Source: Streptomyces broussonetiae (GTDB lineage Bacteria > Actinomycetota > Actinomycetes > Streptomycetales > Streptomycetaceae). From it: DNA of 64,000 nt. Positions 33,297-41,152 of the stretch are shown in pieces (positions within the stretch are counted from its first letter, which is position 1; every line of letters begins with the position of its first letter). Location: the NCBI RefSeq assembly GCF_009796285.1, contig NZ_CP047020.1, positions 6,820,001 to 6,884,000 on the forward strand, given 5' to 3'. A model generated the notes under the pieces. It was given only the letters and a program-made list of their open reading frames with translations. It was not told the DNA's origin and made no database searches. The position numbers and the translations under genes were made by a program.

Positions 33297-34955
33297 ATGA
33301 GCGTGATCGACCGCCGGTCCCTGCTCGCCCGTACCGGCGCCGTCGCCGGGGGTGCCCTGGCCACCACGGCGCTCGCACAGAGCACCGCCACTGCCGCTCC
33401 GACCGGGTACCCGGCGGGCGACACGATACGTCCCGACGACCCGCGCTTCCCGCTCCTGACCACGGGCAACAACCAGCGGTTCGTGGCCTCGCCCGAGTAC
33501 GTGCGGATGATCCGCTCGACCGCGGACGCGGAACGCGCGGTGCGCGAGGCCGTGACCACCGGCAAGCGCATCTCGGTCCGCTCCGGCGGCCACTGCTTCG
33601 CGGACCTGGTCTGCAACCCGGACGTCGAGGTCGTCCTCGACCTGTCGGAGATGACCGAGGTCGGCTACGACGAGAGGTTCCGGGCCTTCACGGTGCAGCC
33701 GGGCATCCGGCTGCTGAACCTGTACGAGACCCTGTACAAGGGCTGGGGCGTCACCATCCCCGGCGGCATGTGCTACAGCGTCGGCGCGGGCGGCCACGTC
33801 GCCGGGGGTGGATACGGGCTGCTGTCCCGGGCCCACGGCCTGGTCGTCGACCACCTGTACGCCGTCGAGGTCGTCGTGGTGGACGCGGACCGCACCGTGC
33901 GCACCGTCGTCGCGACCCGCGAGGACGACGACCCGAACCGCGATCTGTGGTGGGCCCACACCGGAGGGGGCGGCGGCACGTTCGGGCTGGTGACCCGCTA
34001 CTGGTTCCGCTCCCCGGACGCCACCGGCACCGAACCCTCCCGCCAGCTGGTCCGGCCGCCGTCCACCGTCCTGGTCAGTGCCCTGTCCTTCCCGTGGCAG
34101 GACCTCGACGAGCGTCGCTTCGCACGGCTGCTGAAGAACTTCGGCGCCTGGCACGAGCACAACAGCGCACCGGACTCGCCGGGGACGGCGATCAGCACCG
34201 TCTTCAACGTCTGCCACCAGGCGCACGGCACGCTGGACATGTTCACGCAGGTCGACGCCGGCGCACCGAACGCCGAGCGGCTGCTCGACGACTACCTCAC
34301 GGCACTCACGGCAGGCACCGGCCTGACGGCCACGGCGCTGACGAAGGGCTCCGGTGACCTGGCCGCGATGCCCCACCTGGCCGCCCCGCGCCGTATGCCC
34401 TGGCTGAACGCCACCAAGCTCGTCGGCACCAACAACCCGACGATCACCCATCCCGGCCTGCGCGGCGCGCACAAGTCCGCCTACCTGCGCCGGAACTTCA
34501 CCGACCACCACACGGACGTCCTCTACCGGCACCTGACCTCGCCCCAGTACGCCAACCCGGACACGATGGTCGTCCTCTTCTCCTTCGGCGGCCGGGTGAA
34601 CGCCGTCGCCCAGGACGCCACCGCGAACTCCCAGCGCCGCTCGGTGTTCAAGATGCTCTTCCAGACGTTCTGGGCCGACGCCTCGGGCGATGCGGCCGGC
34701 CTCGGCTGGGCCCGCGGTGTCTACGAGGAGTTCCTGCACGACGCCGGGGGCGCCCCGGTACCGGGCGACCAGTACGAGGGCTGCTACATCAACTACCCGG
34801 ACACCGACCTGAAGGACCCCGCCCGCAACCGCTCCGGCGTCTCCTGGCAGACCCTGTACTACCAGGACAACCTGGCTCGCCTGCGCCGCGTCAAGCACGC
34901 CTACGACCCGACCGGCTGCTTCCACCACTCCCTGTCGGTCACCCCGGCGGCCTGA
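33297..34955 (+). CDS. Tat-exported BBE-type FAD-linked oxidase
   Basis: 552 residues with GAAGGGGGAAG upstream. The N-terminus MSVIDRRSLLARTGAVAGGALATTAL is cut here to its key element, DRRSLL, a twin-arginine signal followed by a hydrophobic stretch ending near AQSTATA. The FAD-binding PCMH domain shows RSGGHCF with His99 and PGGMCYSVGAGGHV with Cys159, the two attachment points of bicovalent FAD. The C-terminal BBE motif is YINYPDTDL. The family oxidises alcohols, sugars or ring systems (cyclisation, aromatisation) with O2. Location would be extracellular, so it may finish an exported product. Confidence 0.92.
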   Translation: MSVIDRRSLLARTGAVAGGALATTALAQSTATAAPTGYPAGDTIRPDDPRFPLLTTGNNQRFVASPEYVRMIRSTADAERAVREAVTTGKRISVRSGGHCFADLVCNPDVEVVLDLSEMTEVGYDERFRAFTVQPGIRLLNLYETLYKGWGVTIPGGMCYSVGAGGHVAGGGYGLLSRAHGLVVDHLYAVEVVVVDADRTVRTVVATREDDDPNRDLWWAHTGGGGGTFGLVTRYWFRSPDATGTEPSRQLVRPPSTVLVSALSFPWQDLDERRFARLLKNFGAWHEHNSAPDSPGTAISTVFNVCHQAHGTLDMFTQVDAGAPNAERLLDDYLTALTAGTGLTATALTKGSGDLAAMPHLAAPRRMPWLNATKLVGTNNPTITHPGLRGAHKSAYLRRNFTDHHTDVLYRHLTSPQYANPDTMVVLFSFGGRVNAVAQDATANSQRRSVFKMLFQTFWADASGDAAGLGWARGVYEEFLHDAGGAPVPGDQYEGCYINYPDTDLKDPARNRSGVSWQTLYYQDNLARLRRVKHAYDPTGCFHHSLSVTPAA

Positions 34956-35023
34956 CGCCCGCCGGCGGCCTGCCGGAGCACCTCGCGGGCGGAGGCTCTC
35001 CGGGAACCGCCTACCCTTGAAGC

Positions 35024-36550
35024 ATGACCAGCAGCAGTGACCGGAGCCTCGAAGTGGACGTTCAGGGACCCAAGACCTACGAAGTTCGCACTTACGGGTG
35101 CCAGATGAACGTCCACGATTCCGAGCGGTTGTCCGGCCTGCTCGAAGAGGCCGGGTACGTGCGTGCCCCCGAGGGCTCCGACGGCGACGCGGACGTCGTG
35201 GTCTTCAACACATGTGCCGTGCGGGAGAACGCAGACAACCGCCTGTACGGCAATCTCGGCCGCCTCGCGCCCAAGAAGGTCTCGCGGCCGGGCATGCAGA
35301 TCGCGGTCGGCGGCTGTCTGGCGCAGAAGGACCAGGACACCATCGTGAAGAAGGCGCCCTGGGTGGACGTCGTCTTCGGCACGCACAACATCGGCAAGCT
35401 GCCGGTCCTGCTGGAGCGCGCACGGGTGCAGGAGGAGGCGCAGGTCGAGATCGCCGAGTCCCTCGAGGCGTTCCCGTCCACGCTGCCGACCCGGCGCGAG
35501 AGCGCGTACGCGGCCTGGGTGTCGATCTCCGTCGGCTGCAACAACACCTGTACGTTCTGTATCGTCCCGGCCCTGCGCGGCAAGGAGAAGGACCGCCGCA
35601 CCGGCGACATCCTCGCCGAGATCGAGGCGCTGGTCGGCGAGGGCGTCTCCGAGATCACGCTGCTCGGCCAGAACGTCAACGCCTACGGCTCCGACATCGG
35701 TGACCGCGAGGCCTTCAGCAAGCTGCTGCGCGCCTGCGGGACGATCGAGGGCCTGGAGCGCGTCCGCTTCACCTCCCCCCACCCCCGTGACTTCACCGAC
35801 GACGTGATCGCGGCCATGGCCGAGACCCCGAACGTGATGCCGCAGCTGCACATGCCGCTGCAGTCCGGCTCGGACACGGTCCTCAAGGCGATGCGCCGCT
35901 CCTACCGGCAGGAGCGCTACCTCGGGATCATCGAGAAGGTGCGGGCCGCGATCCCGCACGCGGCGATCACGACCGACATCATCGTGGGCTTCCCCGGCGA
36001 GACCGAGGAGGACTTCGAGCAGACGCTGCACGTCGTCCGTGAGGCCCGCTTCGCGCAGGCGTTCACCTTCCAGTACTCCAAGCGGCCCGGCACTCCGGCC
36101 GCGACCATGGACGACCAGATCCCCAAGGAGGTCGTCCAGGCGCGCTACGAGCGTCTCGTCGCCCTGCAGGAGGAGATCTCCTGGGAGGAGAACAAGAAGC
36201 AGGTCGGCCGCACCATGGAGCTGATGGTCGCCGAGGGCGAGGGCCGCAAGGACGGCGCCACCCACCGCCTGTCCGGCCGCGCGCCCGACAACCGACTGGT
36301 GCACTTCACCAAGCCGGACGCGCAGGTCCGCCCCGGCGACGTGGTCACGGTCGAGATCACCTACGCCGCCCCGCACCACCTCCTGGCCGAGGGCCCCGTC
36401 CTCGCCACGCGCCGCACGCGCGCGGGCGACGCCTGGGAGAAGCGCAACGCCGCCGAGGCGGCCAAGCCGGCGGGCGTGATGCTGGGCCTGCCGAAGATCG
36501 GCGTGCCGGAGCCGCTGCCGGTCGTGGCGAGTGGGTGCGGCTGCGACTGA
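35024..36550 (+). CDS. miaB: tRNA-2-methylthio-N6-dimethylallyladenosine synthase MiaB
   Basis: A 508-residue methylthiotransferase. The N-terminal UPF0004 domain has YEVRTYGCQMNVHDSERL, VVVFNTCAVRENA and VGGCLAQKD, whose three cysteines hold the auxiliary cluster. The radical-SAM motif is SVGCNNTCTFCIVP (CxxxCxxC). A TRAM domain ends the protein (about residues 375-445), followed by a short cysteine-containing tail CGCD. It methylthiolates i6A37 made by MiaA, whose gene lies 1.8 kb downstream. Sixty-eight bases separate it from the BBE gene stop, and this marks the return to core genes. Confidence 0.96.
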   Translation: MTSSSDRSLEVDVQGPKTYEVRTYGCQMNVHDSERLSGLLEEAGYVRAPEGSDGDADVVVFNTCAVRENADNRLYGNLGRLAPKKVSRPGMQIAVGGCLAQKDQDTIVKKAPWVDVVFGTHNIGKLPVLLERARVQEEAQVEIAESLEAFPSTLPTRRESAYAAWVSISVGCNNTCTFCIVPALRGKEKDRRTGDILAEIEALVGEGVSEITLLGQNVNAYGSDIGDREAFSKLLRACGTIEGLERVRFTSPHPRDFTDDVIAAMAETPNVMPQLHMPLQSGSDTVLKAMRRSYRQERYLGIIEKVRAAIPHAAITTDIIVGFPGETEEDFEQTLHVVREARFAQAFTFQYSKRPGTPAATMDDQIPKEVVQARYERLVALQEEISWEENKKQVGRTMELMVAEGEGRKDGATHRLSGRAPDNRLVHFTKPDAQVRPGDVVTVEITYAAPHHLLAEGPVLATRRTRAGDAWEKRNAAEAAKPAGVMLGLPKIGVPEPLPVVASGCGCD

Positions 36551-36631
36551 GGTCCCGCCATGGACGGGCCGAGGAGCGACCCGGAGCGACTCGGAGCGAC
36601 TCGGCCCGCGTACGGCGTTACTCTGCCGCTC

Positions 36632-37345
36632 ATGCTTGTCGCCGCCGCAGTCTGTCCCTGCCCTCCGCTGCTGGTCCCCGAGGTCGCCGCGGGTGCCGCA
36701 CCCGAGATGGACGCCGCGCGCTCGGCCTGCGCCGACGCCCTCGGTGTGCTCGCCGCCGCCCGCCCGGACCTCCTGGTGGTCGTCGGACCCGCCGGGCGGA
36801 GCGGGCGCGGAACGTTTCCGCAGGGCAGCCCGGGATCCTTCCGCGGGTTCGGGGCCGGCGTCGATGTACACCTGGGCCCTGTCGGGGATGCCGTTCCCGG
36901 GCGCGAGCTGCCGTCGTCGCTGGCCGTCGGCGCCTGGCTGCTCGAGCGGACCGGCTGGGCGGACGCCCCGATCGAGGGACTCGGCGTCGGCGAATCCCTC
37001 GAGCCCGCGCGGTGCGTCGACGCCGGCCGGCAGATCGGCGCCCGGGCCGGACGGGTCGCGCTGCTGGTGATGGGGGACGCCAGTGCCTGCCGCACGCTCA
37101 AGGCGCCGGGCTACCTGGACGAGCGGGCGGCGCCCTTCGACGCAGAGGTCGCGCGGGCGCTCGGTGCCGCGGACGTGGCGGCCGTGAAGGCGCTGGACCC
37201 CGGACTGGCACACGAACTGAAGGCGTCCGGCCGTGCCCCCTGGCAGCTCCTGGCCGGCGCCGCCGAGGGCGCGGACCTCAGCGGCACGCTGCTGTACGAG
37301 GACGCGCCCTACGGCGTGGGATACGTGGTCGCCGCCTGGTCCTAG
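36632..37345 (+). CDS. Class III extradiol-dioxygenase-fold (LigB/MEMO-like) protein
   Basis: 237 residues from MLVAAAVCPCPPLLVPEVAAG; 24 in-frame upstream codons are rejected as not conserved. The opening PCPPLLVPE and the pattern LLVVVGPAG...SLAVGAWLLE...ALLVMGDASACRTLKAPGYLDERAAPFDAEV fit the class III extradiol dioxygenase subunit B-like group found between miaB and miaA in streptomycetes (from memory). Some of the usual metal-ligand histidines are not obvious, so catalytic activity is uncertain. Function unknown. Confidence 0.8.
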   Translation: MLVAAAVCPCPPLLVPEVAAGAAPEMDAARSACADALGVLAAARPDLLVVVGPAGRSGRGTFPQGSPGSFRGFGAGVDVHLGPVGDAVPGRELPSSLAVGAWLLERTGWADAPIEGLGVGESLEPARCVDAGRQIGARAGRVALLVMGDASACRTLKAPGYLDERAAPFDAEVARALGAADVAAVKALDPGLAHELKASGRAPWQLLAGAAEGADLSGTLLYEDAPYGVGYVVAAWS

Positions 37346-37495
37346 CGGACCCGGCCCCGCGCGACCTCGGCGCACGGCAGCACGACAGGCGCGCGCACGG
37401 CGCACGGCACGAAAGGGCACGCAGACGGCGGACGGCCGTGGCGCGGGTGCGCTGCACGGCCGTCCGACGACCACCATGGCCGTGCGGAGAGCCCG

Positions 37496-37527
37496 GAACG
37501 GCTCAGGGAGCGAGCCCTGAGCCGTTC
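37496..37527. terminator. Bidirectional terminator
   Basis: Perfect 13-bp inverted repeat GAACGGCTCAGGG (37496-37508) / CCCTGAGCCGTTC (37515-37527) with a 6-base loop. It touches the stop codon of the minus-strand antitoxin gene and lies downstream of the plus-strand LigB-like gene. It can serve both convergent units. Confidence 0.75.
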
Positions 37528-37810
37528 AGGAGGCCGAGGGCGGCTCCTGCGGGCCGGTGGGCGTCGCCGGGTCGGTGCCGGCCGTCTCAGGGCCGGTTCC
37601 CTCCTTGTGCGCGAGGCGGTCCATCGCCTCCTTGGCCTTGCCCGTGCCCGCCTGAATCTTGTCGCTGTACTTGCCCTTGGTCCGCTCGTCGACGGCCTTC
37701 GCGGCCTTGTCGATGCCGTGCTGGACCTTGTCCCCGTGCTGCCGCGCGAGGTCCGACACCTTGTCCTTGGCCGGGCCGAGCTTGGCCTTCATGTTGTCCA
37801 ACAGACCCAT
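37526..37810 (-). CDS. MT0933-like antitoxin family protein
   Basis: 94 residues: MGLLDNMKAKLGPAKDKV, then a lysine/alanine-rich helical region with repeated GKAKEAMDRL/DKAAKAVDERTKGKYSDKIQ-type segments and a Pro/Thr/Glu tail. This matches the MT0933 (Rv0909)-type antitoxin family that is widespread in actinobacteria. No toxin gene is adjacent; the neighbour upstream is an acidic low-complexity protein. The predicted fold is amphipathic helices with no membrane segment. A stress-related role is possible but not shown. Confidence 0.8.
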   Translation of the reverse strand: MGLLDNMKAKLGPAKDKVSDLARQHGDKVQHGIDKAAKAVDERTKGKYSDKIQAGTGKAKEAMDRLAHKEGTGPETAGTDPATPTGPQEPPSAS

Positions 37811-37834
37811 GGTCCACCTTCCCTCGCGGGACAG

Positions 37835-38125
37835 TTACCTGCGTGCGCCCTCGCCGGCCGCGCTGTCGGCAGCCTCCTCGGCGGACTGCTGCTTGGGGAT
37901 GCCGGAACCCTCGGACGCGTCGTCCGCGCCGACGTCCGACCGGGCCGCCACCTCCTCGCGCCCGTCCCCGGCCGCACCCTTCGCCTCCGCCGGAGCGGCC
38001 TCCTCAGCCGCCGGCTCCGTTGCCTCCGCCTCGGCACCCTCCGGCTCCGTGCCGTTCTGTGCCTCGGCGGCCGACGCCTCAGCAGTCGCCTTCGACCTGC
38101 TGAAGATTCGAGCAAACACGCCCAT
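37835..38125 (-). CDS. Acidic Ala/Glu-rich small protein
   Basis: 96 residues from MGVFARIFSRSKATAE (ATG at 38123-38125 with GGAG five bases upstream; a GTG two codons earlier is possible). Apart from a short basic, possibly amphipathic N-terminus (MGVFARIFSRSK), the protein is an Ala/Glu/Pro low-complexity chain, probably disordered. Such short GVFxRxFSRSK starts are common in streptomycete small proteins. It lies 24 bases before the antitoxin gene, so the two share a transcript. Function unknown. Confidence 0.65.
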   Translation of the reverse strand: MGVFARIFSRSKATAEASAAEAQNGTEPEGAEAEATEPAAEEAAPAEAKGAAGDGREEVAARSDVGADDASEGSGIPKQQSAEEAADSAAGEGARR

Positions 38126-38308
38126 ATCCACTCCATACGGTACTCGTGCGGGGGAATTCCCGCGTCACCCGGTGCGTATGGTTGCGCCAGCCGGGTCACC
38201 ACCTACGGTTAGGCCGGACGGCGCAACCTCGCACGGGCAACGACGCGGGATCCCGCCCGTCACGTAACTCGTTCGAGACCTCACCGGGAGGTTTGCGAAA
38301 CTGGTGCG

Positions 38309-39247
38309 GTGAGCAGTGCACTCCCCACCCCCCGCGTCATCGCCGTTGTCGGCCCCACCGCGGCCGGAAAGTCCGATCTCGGCGTCTTCCTGGCCCACCA
38401 ACTCGGCGGCGAGGTCGTCAACGCCGACTCCATGCAGCTGTACCGAGGGATGGACATCGGCACCGCCAAGCTGACGCCCGAGGAACGCGGCGGGATCCCG
38501 CACCACCTGCTGGACATCTGGGACGTGCAGGTCACCGCCTCCGTCGCCGAGTACCAGCGGCTCGCCCGCGCCCGGATCGACGCCCTGCTGGCCGAGGGTC
38601 GCTGGCCGATCCTGGTCGGCGGCTCCGGCCTTTACGTCCGCGGGGCCGTCGACAATCTGGAGTTCCCCGGCACCGACCCCGAGGTCCGCGCCCGCCTGGA
38701 GGAGGAGCTGGCCCTGCGCGGCTCGGGCGCGCTGCACGCCCGGCTGGCCGCCGCCGACCCCGAGGCCGGCCGCGCGATCCTGCCCAGCAACGGCCGCCGT
38801 ATCGTCCGGGCGCTGGAGGTGATCGAGATCACCGGCCGGCCCTTCACCGCGAACCTGCCCGGTCACGACTCGGTCTACGACACCGTCCAGATCGGCGTCG
38901 ACGTGGCCCGCCCGGAGCTGGACGAGCGCATCGCGCACCGCGTCGACCGGATGTGGGAGGCCGGCCTCGTGGACGAGGTGCGCGCACTGGAGGCGCAGGG
39001 CCTGCGCGAGGGGCGCACGGCGTCGCGGGCGCTGGGCTACCAGCAGGTGCTCGCGGCGCTCGCCGGGGAGTGCACCGATGCGGAGGCCAGGGCCGAGACC
39101 GTCCGTGCGACCAAGCGCTTCGCGCGCCGTCAGGATTCGTGGTTCAGGCGCGATCCCCGGGTGCACTGGTTGAGTGGGGCCGCGGTGGACCGCGGGGAAC
39201 TTCCGCACCAGGCCCTGGCGTTGGTCGAACGACCGGTTACAGCCTGA
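38309..39247 (+). CDS. miaA: tRNA dimethylallyltransferase MiaA
   Basis: 312 residues from a GTG (MSSALPTPRVIAVVG). Walker-type loop GPTAAGKSDLG, DSMQLYRGMDIGTAKLT and HHLLDIWDV are the substrate-binding motifs; RALGYQQVLAAL and FARRQDSWFRRDPRV complete the family pattern. It prenylates A37 of UNN-reading tRNAs; MiaB then methylthiolates the product. It is followed by a membrane protein and dapF on the same strand. Confidence 0.96.
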   Translation: MSSALPTPRVIAVVGPTAAGKSDLGVFLAHQLGGEVVNADSMQLYRGMDIGTAKLTPEERGGIPHHLLDIWDVQVTASVAEYQRLARARIDALLAEGRWPILVGGSGLYVRGAVDNLEFPGTDPEVRARLEEELALRGSGALHARLAAADPEAGRAILPSNGRRIVRALEVIEITGRPFTANLPGHDSVYDTVQIGVDVARPELDERIAHRVDRMWEAGLVDEVRALEAQGLREGRTASRALGYQQVLAALAGECTDAEARAETVRATKRFARRQDSWFRRDPRVHWLSGAAVDRGELPHQALALVERPVTA

Positions 39248-39348
39248 TCACGTGATGGCATCGGGATGCGCCGCCGGTCATCGAGGCCTTCGGCGCCGTG
39301 CCATCATCGAGCTTCGATCGACCAAGTGGAGCCTAGTTGGGAGGGCGC

Positions 39349-39942
39349 GTGGCGATGGAGGCCGGCCCTCGCGACACCGCACACGGTGCCGAGCACGTCA
39401 CCGCCCATGGCGGTGAGCGGGCTCCGGCCGGGCACCGTCCGACCGAGGGCGGACCGGCCGACGACCGCCGGGAAACGGACCGCCCGAGCGACGACCGGCT
39501 GAACGGTCTGGCCGAGGGCCGCCTGGCCGACGACGGTCCCGACGAGTCGCCGGACGGTGTGACCGCCGACGGCCCGGCACCCGAGGAGATGTACGGGGGC
39601 GGCCCGGAGGTCGAGGTCGAGCTGCGCCCGCAGCGCCGGCTGCGCATCTGGCAGCTCGCGCCCATCGTGGGACTGTCCGCGGTCGGCTCCCTGATGTTCG
39701 CCTTCCCGCTCGCCTTCGACTTCGGCGACAGCGGTGCCGTCATCGCCATGCTCGGCCTGCTGATCTGCTCCTGCGCCGCGGGCTGGGGCATGATGGCCGC
39801 CCGCCGGGTGGGCCACACCTGGCCGGGCCTGCCCCCGCGCGGCTCCGGCCGCAGGGTCGACTGGCGGGTCGTCCTCGCGTACGTCCTGCTGGTGGCCGTC
39901 GTGGTGGTCCTGGCGGTGTGGCGGGTGGCCCGGCTGCGCTAG
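39349..39942 (+). CDS. Two- or three-helix membrane protein, unknown function
   Basis: 197 residues from the GTG at 39349 (GGGAGG upstream; ATG at 39355 or TTG at 39337 are alternatives). The N-terminal ~100 residues are hydrophilic and probably disordered. Then come helices IWQLAPIVGLSAVGSLMFAF, AVIAMLGLLICSCAAGWGMM and VVLAYVLLVAVVVVLAVWRV. The pattern is an integral membrane protein found in the miaA-dapF interval of streptomycetes (from memory). No enzymatic motif. Confidence 0.7.
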   Translation: MAMEAGPRDTAHGAEHVTAHGGERAPAGHRPTEGGPADDRRETDRPSDDRLNGLAEGRLADDGPDESPDGVTADGPAPEEMYGGGPEVEVELRPQRRLRIWQLAPIVGLSAVGSLMFAFPLAFDFGDSGAVIAMLGLLICSCAAGWGMMAARRVGHTWPGLPPRGSGRRVDWRVVLAYVLLVAVVVVLAVWRVARLR

Positions 39943-39999
39943 GGCCCGCGGGTCACGGCCGACGCGGGGAGTGTCGTACCCACCCCGTACGATCGAAGA

Positions 40000-40869
40000 A
40001 TGAGCACGCGGATCGCCTTCCTCAAGGGTCACGGCACCGAGAACGACTTCGTGATCGTCCCGGACCCCGAGAACGCCCTCGACCTGACCCCGGCAGCCGT
40101 CACCGCCCTGTGCGACCGCCGGGCCGGCGTCGGCGGTGACGGGGTGCTGCACGTGGTGCGCTCGGCCGCGCACCCGGAGGCGAGGGCGATGGCCGCCGAG
40201 GCCGAGTGGTTCATGGACTACCGCAACGCCGACGGCTCGGTGGCCGAGATGTGCGGCAACGGCGTCCGTGTGTTCGCGCGCTATCTCCAGCACGCCGGAC
40301 ATGTGGCCGAAGGTGACTTCGCGATCGCCACGCGCGCGGGCGTACGTCAGGTCCACCTCGCCAAGGACGGCGACGTCACGGTCGGCATGGGCCGGGCCCG
40401 CCTCCCCGAGGGGGAGGTCACGGTGACCGTCGGCGAGCGCAGCTGGCCCGCGCGCAACGTGAACATGGGCAATCCGCACGCGGTGGCCTTCGTCGAAGAC
40501 CTCGGGCACGCGGGCCGACTGTTCGACCCGCCGCCGGTCAGCCCGGCGGCGGCCTACCCGGACGGTGTGAATGTCGAGTTCGTCGTCGACCGCGGCCCCC
40601 GCCACGTCGCCATGCGCGTGCACGAGCGCGGCTCCGGCGAGACCCGCTCGTGCGGCACTGGCACGTGTGCCGTCGCCGTGGCCGCCGCCCGGCGCGACGG
40701 AGTCGACCCGGCCGTCACCGGCACCCCGGCCACGTACACCGTGGACGTGCCGGGGGGCCGTCTCGTCATCACCGAGCGGCCCGACGGCGAGATCGAGATG
40801 ACCGGACCCGCTGTGATCGTCGCCGAGGGCGAGATCGATGGTGAATGGCTGGAAAACGCCGTCAGTTGA
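40000..40869 (+). CDS. dapF: Diaminopimelate epimerase DapF
   Basis: A 289-residue epimerase. The two active-site cysteines are visible in AEMCGNGVRVFARYL and TRSCGTGTCAVAVA. KGHGTENDFVIVPD at the N-terminus and NMGNPHAVAFVED are family markers. It converts LL- to meso-diaminopimelate. Streptomycete peptidoglycan uses the LL form, and meso-DAP is the lysine precursor, so the enzyme mainly serves lysine synthesis. The gap 40870-41152 to the RSH gene holds no gene. Confidence 0.97.
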   Translation: MSTRIAFLKGHGTENDFVIVPDPENALDLTPAAVTALCDRRAGVGGDGVLHVVRSAAHPEARAMAAEAEWFMDYRNADGSVAEMCGNGVRVFARYLQHAGHVAEGDFAIATRAGVRQVHLAKDGDVTVGMGRARLPEGEVTVTVGERSWPARNVNMGNPHAVAFVEDLGHAGRLFDPPPVSPAAAYPDGVNVEFVVDRGPRHVAMRVHERGSGETRSCGTGTCAVAVAAARRDGVDPAVTGTPATYTVDVPGGRLVITERPDGEIEMTGPAVIVAEGEIDGEWLENAVS

Positions 40870-41152
40870 CGCGGCGTAACCATGCGATGAACGCCGGTTG
40901 GTGCCCGGATCTGCGGTTTCCGGTGGCCGGGGGGCGTTCGGCACGACGGCCGAGCCCAGGGCGCGTGGCGCAAACCTAAACCTTGTTTCCGTAGCTCGAA
41001 TGGGTGATCCGTTTCACGCTCGGCGAGAGGCGGTCGGTCGCGCGTGGTGGGCTCGGTAGCATCAAGCACCGGCACGGACGGGGGAACGTCGCCATCCCTG
41101 AGCCGCGTACGCCCTGGAGCCCCGTCCGCCGGTCCACGAGCCGGAGGTGCCC

